This document shows positions 52,301 to 61,700 of a stretch of DNA of 64,000 nt, in pieces. The position numbers were made by a program, and so were the translations under genes. Every line of letters begins with the position of its first letter. Position 1 is the first letter of the stretch. The DNA comes from Taudactylus pleione (lineage: Eukaryota > Chordata > Amphibia > Anura > Myobatrachidae). A model generated the notes under the pieces. It was not told the DNA's origin and ran no database searches. It worked only from the letters and a program-made list of their open reading frames with translations. The DNA is taken from positions 1 to 64,000 of the forward strand of contig JAUIMM010000724.1 in NCBI GenBank assembly GCA_031769625.1, in the 5' to 3' direction.

Positions 52301-55300
52301 TCACTGGATGTGTTGAAGACCAAGACCAACAAATGTGATGTGAAATGGTTTTTCTCCCATGTTGCGTTTAAGAGAAAACAGCAAATGCACGTTTTAGGCC
52401 AAAATGCATTGAAAGCAATGAAAACAACAAAAGCGCATACTTTGTGTTATCTCCTCTTGTAGCAAACACAGACAGCTCAAAATTTCACTGGATGTGTTGA
52501 AGACCAAGACCCACAAATGTGATGTGAAATGGTTTTTCTCCCATGTTTCGTTTAAGAGAAAACAGCAATTGCTCGTTTTAGTCAAAAATGCATTGAAAGC
52601 AATGGAACCAACAAAAGCGCATACTTTGTGTTATCTCCTCTTGTAGCAAACACAGACAGCTCAAAATTTCACTGGATGTGTTGAAGACCAAGACCCACAA
52701 ATGTGATGTGAAATGGTTTTTCTCCCATGTTGCGTTTAAGAGAAAACAGCAAATGCACGTTTTAGGCCAAAATGCATTGAAAGCAATGGAAACAACAAAA
52801 GTGCATACGTTGTGTTATCTCCTCTTGTAGCAAACACAGACAGCTCAAAATTTCACTGGATGTCTTGAAGACCAAGACCCACAAATGTGATGTGAAATGG
52901 TTTTTCTCCCATGTTGCGTTTAAGAGAAAACAGCAAATGCACGTTTTAGGCCAAAATGCATTGAAAGCAATGAAAACAACAAAAGCGCATACTTTGTGTT
53001 ATCTCCTCTTGTAGCAAACACAGACAGCTCAAAATTTCACTGGATGTGTTGAAGACCAAGACCCACAAATGTGATGTGAAATGGTTTTTCTCCCATGTTG
53101 CGTTTAAGAGAAAACAGCAATTGCTCGTTTTAGGCAAAAATGCATTGAAAGCAATGGAACCAACAAAAGCGCATACTTTGTGTTATCTCCTCTTGTAGCA
53201 AACACAGGCAGCTCAAAATTTCACTGGATGTGTTGAAGACCAAGACCAACAAATGTGATGTGAAATGGTTTTTCTCCCATGTTGCGTTTAAGAGAAAACA
53301 GCAATTGCTCGTTTTAGTCAAAAATGCATTGAAAGCAATGGAACCAACAAAAGGGCATACTTTGTGTTATCTCCTCTTGTAGCAAACACAGACAGCTCAA
53401 AATTTCACTGGATGTGTTGAAGACCAAGACCCACAAATGTGATGTGAAATGGTTTTTCTCCCATGTTGCGTTTAAGAGAAAACAGCAAATGCACGTTTTA
53501 GGCCAAAATGCATTGAAAGCAATGGAAACAACAAAAGTGCATACGTTGTGTTATCTCCTCTTGTAGCAAACACAGACAGCTCAAAATTTCACTGGATGTC
53601 TTGAAGACCAAGACCCACAAATGTGATGTGAAATGGTTTTTCTCCCATATTGCGTTTAAGAGAAAACAGCAAATGCACGTTTTAGGCCAAAATGCATTGA
53701 AAGCAATGAAAACAACAAAAGCGCATACTTTGTGTTATCTCCTCTTGTAGCAAACACAGACAGCTCAAAATTTCACTGGATGTGTTGAAGACCAAGACCC
53801 ACAAATGTGATGTGAAATGGTTTTTCTCCCATGTTGCGTTTAAGAGAAAACAGCAATTGCACGTTTTAGGCCAAAATGCATTGAAAGCAATGGAACCAAC
53901 AAAAGCGCATACTTTGTGTTATCTCCTCTTGTAGCAAACACAGGCAGCTCAAAATTTCACTGGATGTGTTGAAGACCAAGACCCACAAATGTGATGTGAA
54001 ATGGTTTTTCTCCCATATTGCGTTTAAGAGAAAACAGCAATTGCACGTTTTAGGCCAAAATGCATTGAAAGCAATGGAAACAACAAAAGCGCATACTTTG
54101 TGTTATCTCCTCTTGTAGCAAACACAGGCAGCTCAAAATTTCACTGGATGTGTTGAAGACCAAGACCCACAAATGTGATGTGAAATGGTTTTTCTCCCAT
54201 GTTGCGTTTAAGAGAAAACAGCAATTGCACGTTTTAGGCCAAAATGCATTGAAAGCAATGGAAACAACAAAAGCGCATACTTTGTGTTATCTCCTCTTGT
54301 AGCAAACACAGGCAGCTCAAAATTTCACTGGATGTGTTGAAGACCAAGACCCACAAATGTGATGTGAAATGGTTTTTCTCCCATGTTGCGTTTAAGAGAA
54401 AACAGCAATTGCTCGTTTTAGGCCAAAATGCATTGAAAGCAATGGAAACAACAAAAGCGCATACTTTGTGTTATCTCCTCTTGTAGCAAACACAGACAGC
54501 TCAAAATTTCACTGGATGTGTTGAAGACCAAGACCAACAAATGTGATGTGAAATGGTTTTTCTCCCATGTTGCGTTTAAGAGAAAACAGCAAATGCACGT
54601 TTTAGGCCAAAATGCATTGAAAGCAATGAAAACAACAAAAGCGCATATTTTGTGTTATCTCCTCTTGTAGCAAACACAGACAGCTCAAAATTTCACTGGA
54701 TGTGTTGAAGACCAAGACCCACAAATGTGATGTGAAATGGTTTTTCTCCCATGTTTCGTTTAAGAGAAAACAGCAATTGCTCGTTTTAGTCAAAAATGCA
54801 TTGAAAGCAATGGAACCAACAAAAGCGCATACTTTGTGTTATCTCCTCTTGTAGCAAACACAGACAGCTCAAAATTTCACTGGATGTGTTGAAGACCAAG
54901 ACCCACAAATGTGATGTGAAATGGTTTTTCTCCCATGTTGCGTTTAAGAGAAAACAGCAAATGCACGTTTTAGGCCAAAATGCATTGAAAGCAATGGAAA
55001 CAACAAAAGTGCATACGTTGTGTTATCTCCTCTTGTAGCAAACACAGACAGCTCAAAATTTCACTGGATGTCTTGAAGACCAAGACCCACAAATGTGATG
55101 TGAAATGGTTTTTCTCCCATGTTGCGTTTAAGAGAAAACAGCAAATGCACGTTTTAGGCCAAAATGCATTGAAAGCAATGAAAACAACAAAAGCGCATAC
55201 TTTGTGTTATCTCCTCTTGTAGCAAACACAGACAGCTCAAAATTTCACTGGATGTGTTGAAGACCAAGACCCACAAATGTGATGTGAAATGGTTTTTCTC

Positions 55301-56466
55301 CCATGTTGCGTTTAAGAGAAAACAGCAATTGCTCGTTTTAGGCAAAAATGCATTGAAAGCAATGGAACCAACAAAAGCGCATACTTTGTGTTATCTCCTC
55401 TTGTAGCAAACACAGGCAGCTCAAAATTTCACTGGATGTGTTGAAGACCAAGACCAACAAATGTGATGTGAAATGGTTTTTCTCCCATGTTGCGTTTAAG
55501 AGAAAACAGCAAATGCACGTTTTAGGCCAAAATGCTTTGAAAGCAATGGAAACAACAAAAGTGCATACGTTGTGTTATCTCCTCTTGTAGCAAACACAGA
55601 CAGCTCAAAATTTCACTGGATGTGTTGAAGACCAAGACCCACAAATGTGATGTGAAATGGTTTTTCTCCCATGTTTCGTTTAAGAGAAAACAGCAATTGC
55701 TCGTTTTAGTCAAAAATGCATTGAAAGCAATGGAACCAACAAAAGCGCATACTTTGTGTTATCTCCTCTTGTAGCAAACACAGACAGCTCAAAATTTCAC
55801 TGGATGTGTTGAAGACCAAGACCCACAAATGTGATGTGAAATGGTTTTTCTCCCATGTTGCGTTTAAGAGAAAACAGCAAATGCACGTCTTAGGCCAAAA
55901 TGCATTGAAAGCAATGGAAACAACAAAAGTGCATACGTTGTGTTATCTCCTCTTGTAGCAAACACAGACAGCTCAAAATTTCACTGGATGTCTTGAAGAC
56001 CAAGACCCACAAATGTGATGTGAAATGGTTTTTCTCCCATGTTGCGTTTAAGAGAAAACAGCAAATGCACGTTTTAGGCCAAAATGCATTGAAAGCAATG
56101 AAAACAACAAAAGCGCATACTTTGTGTTATCTCCTCTTGTAGCAAACACAGACAGCTCAAAATTTCACTGGATGTGTTGAAGACCAAGACCCACAAATGT
56201 GATGTGAAATGGTTTTTCTCCCATGTTGCGTTTAAGAGAAAACAGCAATTGCTCGTTTTAGGCAAAAATGCATTGAAAGCAATGGAACCAACAAAAGCGC
56301 ATACTTTGTGTTATCTCCTCTTGTAGCAAACACAGACAGCTCAAAATTTCACTGGATGTGTTGAAGACCAAGACCCACAAATGTGATGTGAAATGGTTTT
56401 TCTCCCATGTTGCGTTTAAGAGAAAACAGCAATTGCACGTTTTAGGCCAAAATGCATTGAAAGCAA
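49346..56466 (+). repeat. Second copies of the 33.5-38.6 kb region
   Basis: Contains the partners of two earlier segments: 49,305-52,202 pairs with 33,483-36,380, and 54,136-56,466 pairs with 36,290-38,620. Between them, about 52,200-53,200 matches 36,560-37,560 at an offset of 15,638, and about 53,200-54,136 holds about five further monomers with AATTGCACG and CCATATTG variants. One private variant is AAAGGGCATAC near 53,351, another ACGTCTTAGG near 55,886. So the 5-kb ancestral block is present here in rearranged and expanded form. Confidence 0.83.
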
Positions 56467-58720
56467 TGGAACCAACAAAAGCGCATACTTTGTGTTATCT
56501 CCTCTTGTAGCAAACACAGGCAGCTCAAAATTTCACTGGATGTGTTGAAGACCAAGACCCACAAATGTGATGTGAAATGGTTTTTCTCCCATATTGCGTT
56601 TAAGAGAAAACAGCAATTGCACGTTTTAGGCCAAAATGCATTGAAAGCAATGGAAACAACAAAAGCGCATACTTTGTGTTATCTCCTCTTGTAGCAAACA
56701 CAGGCAGCTCAAAATTTCACTGGATGTGTTGAAGACCAAGACCAACAAATGTGATGTGAAATGGTTTTTCTCCCATGTTGCGTTTAAGAGAAAAAAGCAA
56801 AAGCACGTTTAAGGCCAAAATGCATTGAAAGCAATGAAAACAACAAAAGCGCATACTTTGTGTTATCTCCTGTTGTAGCAAACACAGACAGCTCAAAATT
56901 TCACTGGATGTGTTGAAGACCAAGACCCACAAATGTGATGTGAAATGGTTTTTCTCCCATGTTGCGTTTAAGAGAAAACAGCAAATGCACGTTTTAGGCC
57001 AAAATGCATTGAAAGCAATGGAAACAACAAAAGCGCATACTTTGTGTTATCTTCTCTTGTAGCAAACACAGGCAGCTCAAAATTTCACTGGATGTGTTGA
57101 AGACCAAGACCAACAAATGTGATGTGAAATGGTTTTTCTCCCATGTTGCGTTTAAGAGAAAACAGCAAATGCACGTTTTAGGCCAAAATGCTTTGAAAGC
57201 AATGGAAACAACAAAAGCGCATACTTTGTGTTATCTCCACTTGTAGCAAACACAGAAAGCTCAAAATTTCACTGGATGTGTTGAAGACCAATACCCACAA
57301 ATGTGATGTGAAATGGTTTTTCTCCCATGTTGCGTTTAAGAGAAAACAGCAAATGCACGTTTTAGGCCAAAATGCATTGAAAGCAATGGAACCAACAAAA
57401 GCGCATACTTTGTGTTATCTCCTCTTGTAGCAAACACAGACAGCTCAAAATTTCACTGGATGTGTTGAAGACCAAGACCCACAAATGTGATGTGAAATGG
57501 TTTTTCTCCCATGTTGCGTTTAAGAGAAAACAGCAAATGCACGTTTTAGGCCAAAATGCATTGAAAGCAATGGAAACAACAAAAGCGCATACTTGGTGTT
57601 ATCTCCTCTTGTAGCAAACACAGACAGCTCAAAATTTCACTGGATTTGTTGAAGACCAATACCCACAAATGTGATGTGAAATGGTTTTTCTCCCATGTTG
57701 CGTTTAAGAGAAAACAGCAATTGCTCGTTTTAGGCCAAAATGCATTGAAAGCAATGGAAACAACAAAAGCGCATACTTTGTGTTATCTCCTCTTGTAGCA
57801 AACACAGGCAGCTCAAAATTTCACTGGATGTGTTGAAGACCAAGACCAACAAATGTGATGTGAAATGGTTTTTCTCCCATGTTGCGTTTAAGAGAAAACA
57901 GCAAATGCAAGTTTAAGGCCAAAATGCATTGAAAGCAATGAAAACAACAAAAGCGCATACTTTGTGTTATCTCCTGTTGTAGCAAACACAGACAGCTCAA
58001 AATTTCACTGGATGTGTTGAAGACCAAGACCCACAAATGTGATGTGAAATGGTTTTTCTCCCATGTTGCGTTTAAGAGAAAACAGCAAATGCACGTTTTA
58101 GGCGAAAATGCATTGAAAGCAATGGAAACAACAAAAGCGCATACTTTGTGTTATCTTCTCTTGTAGCAAACACAGGCAGCTCAAAATTTCACTGGATGTG
58201 TTGAAGACCAAGACCAACAAATGTGATGTGAAATGGTTTTTCTCCCATGTTGCGTTTAAGAGAAAACAGCAAATGCACATTTTAGGCCAAAATGCTTTGA
58301 AAGCAATGGAAACAACAAAAGCGCATACTTTGTGTTATCTTCTCTTGTAGCAAACACAGGCAGCTCAAAATTTCACTGGATGTGTTGAAGACCAAGACCA
58401 ACAAATGTGATGTGAAATGGTTTTTCTCCGATGTTGCGTTTAAGAGAAAACAGCAAATGCACGTTTTAGGCCAAAATGCTTTGAAAGCAATGGAAACAAC
58501 AAAAGCGCATACTTTGTGTTATCTCCTCTTGTAGCAAACACAGACAGCTCAAAATTTCACTGGATGTGTTGAAGACCAAGACCCACAAATGTGATGTGAA
58601 ATGGTTTTTCTCCCATGTTGCGTTTAAGAGAAAACAGCAAATGCACGTTTTAGGCCAAAATGCATTGAAAGCAATGGAAACAACAAAAGCGCATACTTTG
58701 TGTTATCTCCTCTTTTAGCA
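56467..58720 (+). repeat. Last forward monomers before the inversion
   Basis: About 12 monomers. Two carry GTTTAAGGCC (near 56,809 and 57,911). The first has private A changes (AAAAAAGCAAAAGCACG near 56,792). The second has GCAAGTTTAAGG, which on the inverted arm recurs only near 60,427-60,440. CTCCACTTG/GAAAGCTC lies near 57,236, ACTTGGTG near 57,593 with GATTTGTTG near 57,644, and CTCCGATG near 58,427. The last, truncated monomer has CTCTTTTAGC in place of CTCTTGTAGC. Confidence 0.85.
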
Positions 58721-58740
58721 AAGTATGCAAGTATGCGCTT
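58715..58740. other. Satellite orientation switch (inversion junction)
   Basis: The forward array runs to TCCTCTTTTAGCA, with a private G-to-T change at 58,715. It then passes into AAGTATGC at 58,721-58,728 and again AAGTATGC at 58,729-58,736, from which the reverse-complement satellite continues as GCGCTTTTG. The 8-bp AAGTATGC belongs to the inverted strand sequence (AAAGTATGCGCTTT), so it is a tandem duplication at the joint. AGCAAA on the forward side also gives a few bases of possible microhomology. No foreign sequence is inserted. The joint is directly visible; a repair or template-switch origin is inference. Confidence 0.95.
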
Positions 58741-61700
58741 TTGTTGTTTTCATTGCTTTCAATGCATTTTGGCCTAAAACGTGCATTTGCTGTTTTCTCT
58801 TAAACGCAACATGGGAGAAAAACCATTTCACATCACATTTGTGGGTATTGGTCTTCAACACATCCAGTGAAATTTTGAGCTTTCTGTGTTTGCTACAAGT
58901 GGAGATAACACAAAGTATGCGCTTTTGTTGTTTCCATTGCTTTCAAAGCATTTTGGCCTAAAACGTGCATTTGCTGTTTTCTCTTAAACGCAACATGGGA
59001 GAAAAACCATTTCACATCACATTTGTTGGTCTTGGTCTTCAACACATCCAGTGAAATTTTGAGCTGCCTGTGTTTGCTACAAGAGAAGATAACACAAAGT
59101 ATGCGCTTTTGTTGTTTCCATTGCTTTCAATGCATTTTGGCCTAAAACGTGCATTTGCTGTTTTCTCTTAAACGCAACATGGGAGAAAAACCATTTCACA
59201 TCACATTTGTGGGTCTTGGTCTTCAACACATCCAGTGAAATTTTGAGCTGTCTGTGTTTGCTACAACAGGAGATAACACAAAGTATGCGCTTTTGTTGTT
59301 TTCATTGCTTTCAATGCATTTTGGCCTTAAACGTGCATTTGCTGTTTTCTCTTAAACGCAACATGGGAGAAAAACCATTTCACATCACATTTGTTGGTCT
59401 TGGTCTTCAACACATCCAGTGAAATTTTGAGCTGCCTGTGTTTGCTACAAGAGGAGATAACACAAAGTATGCGCTTTTGTTGTTTCCATTGCTTTCAATG
59501 CATTTTGGCCTAAAACGAGCAATTGCTGTTTTCTCTTAAACGCAACATGGGAGAAAACCATTTCATATCACATTTGTGGGTATTGGTCTTCAACACATCC
59601 AGTGAAATTTTGAGCTGTCTGTGTTTGCTACAAGAGGAGATAACACCAAGTATGCGCTTTTGTTGTTTCCATTGCTTTCAATGCATTTTGGCCTAAAACG
59701 TGCATTTGCTGTTTTCTCTTAAACGCAACATGGGAGAAAAACCATTTCACATCACATTTGTGGGTCTTGGTCTTCAACACATCCAGTGAAATTTTGAGCT
59801 GTCTGTGTTTGCTACAAGAGGAGATAACACAAAGTATGCGCTTTTGTTGTTTTCATTGCTTTCAATGCATTTTGGCCTTAAACGTGCATTTGCTGTTTTC
59901 TCTTAAACGCAACATGGGAGAAAAACCATTTCACATCACATTTGTTGGTCTTGGTCTTCAACACATCCAGTGAAATTTTGAGCTGCCTGTGTTTGCTACA
60001 AGAGGAGATAACACAAAGTATGCGCTTTTGTTGTTTTCATTGCTTTCAATGCATTTTGGCCTTAAACGTGCATTTGCTGTTTTCTCTTAAACGCAACATG
60101 GGAGAAAAACCATTTCACATCACATTTGTGGGTCTTGGTCTTCAACACATCCAGTGAAATTTTGAGCTGTCTGTGTTTGCTACAAGAGGAGATAACACCA
60201 AGTATGCGCTTTTGTTGGTTCCATTGCTTTCAATGCATTTTGGCCTAAAACGTGCATTTGCTGTTTTCTCTTAAACGCAACATGGGAGAAAAACCATTTC
60301 ACATCACATTTGTGGGTCTTGGTCTTCAACACATCCAGTGAAATTTTGAGCTGTCTGTGTTTGCTACAACAGGAGATAACACAAAGTATGCGCTTTTGTT
60401 GTTTTCATTGCTTTCAATGCATTTTGGCCTTAAACTTGCATTTGCTATTTTCTCTTAAACGCAACATGGGAGAAAAACCATTTCACATCACATTTGTTGG
60501 TCTTGGTCTTCAACACATCCAGTGAAATTTTGAGCTGTCTGTGTTTGCTACAACAGGAGATAACACAAAGTATGCGCTTTTGTTGTTTTCATTGCTTTCA
60601 ATGCATTTTGGCCTTAAACGTGCATTTGCTGTTTTCTCTTAAACGCAACATGGGAGAAAAACCATTTCACATCACATTTGTTGGTCTTGGTCTTCAACAC
60701 ATCCAGTGAAATTTTGAGCTGCCTGTGTTTGCTACAAGAGGAGATAACACAAAGTATGCACTTTTGTTGTTTCCATTGCTTTCAATGCATTTTGGCCTAA
60801 AACGAGCAATTGCTGTTTTCTCTTAAACGCAACATGGGAGAAAAACCATTTCACATCACATTTGTGGGTATTGGTCTTCAACACATCCAGTGAAATTTTG
60901 AGCTGTCTGTGTTTGTTACAAGAGGAGATAACACAAAGTATGCACTTTTGTTGTTTCCATTGCTTTCAATGCATTTTGGCCTAAAACGAGCAATTGCTGT
61001 TTTCTCTTAAACGCAACATGGGAGAAAAACCATTTCACATCACATTTGTGGGTATTGGTCTTCAACACATCCAGTGAAATTTTGAGCTGTCTGTGTTTGC
61101 TACAAGTGGAGATAACACAAAGTATGCGCTTTTGTTGTTTCCATTGCTTTCAAAGCATTTTGGCCTAAAACGTGCATTTGCTGTTTTCTCTTAAACGCAA
61201 CATGGGAGAAAAACCATTTCACATCACATTTGTTGGTCTTGGTCTTCAACACATCCAGTGAAATTTTGAGCTGCCTGTGTTTGCTACAAGAGAAGATAAC
61301 ACAAAGTATGCGCTTTTGTTGTTTCCATTGCTTTCAATGCATTTTGGCCTAAAACGTGCATTTGCTGTTTTCTCTTAAACGCAACATGGGAGAAAAACCA
61401 TTTCACATCACATTTGTAGGTATTGGTCTTCAACACATCCAGTGAAATTTTGAGCTGTCTGTGTTTGCTACAAGAGGAGATAACACCAAGTATGCGCTTT
61501 TGTTGTTTCCATTGCTTTCAATGCATTTTGGCCTAAAACGTGCATTTGCTGTTTTCTCTTAAACGCAACATGGGAGAAAAACCATTTCACATCACATTTG
61601 TTGGTCTTGGTCTTCAACACATCCAGTGAAATTTTGAGCTGCCTGTGTTTGCTACAAGAGGAGATAACACAAAGTATGCGTTTTTGTTGGTTCCATTGCT

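Larger units (their letters stand above)
1..58720 (+). repeat. 184-bp satellite array, forward arm
   Basis: About 319 head-to-tail monomers of 184 bp fill this stretch with no unrelated sequence. The period is seen directly: ACTTTGTGTT recurs at 1 and 185, and GAAGACC, present in essentially every monomer, stays in phase. It is exactly in register at 8,525, +2 near 9,447, +1 near 15,150, +5 near 15,338, 0 near 33,549 and -2 near 58,019. Monomers differ mainly at a few diagnostic sites: GACAGCTC, GGCAGCTC or GAAAGCTC; ACCAAC, ACCCAC or TACCCAC; AAATGCAC, AATTGCTC or AATTGCAC; ATGCATTG or ATGCTTTG. The strand label is a convention. The length fits one nucleosome plus linker. A centromeric or heterochromatic role is inferred from array type, not shown. 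I do not recognise the family. Confidence 0.98.

Noticed and set aside
1..58720. CRISPR-like array (regular repeats)
   Set aside because: The repeats are contiguous 184-bp units that vary at scattered sites; there are no short constant repeats with unique spacers and no cas genes.
58711..58740. Transposon end or target-site duplication at the orientation switch
   Set aside because: The AAGTATGC copies are adjacent, with nothing between them, and both flanks are plain satellite. There are no terminal inverted repeats of an element.
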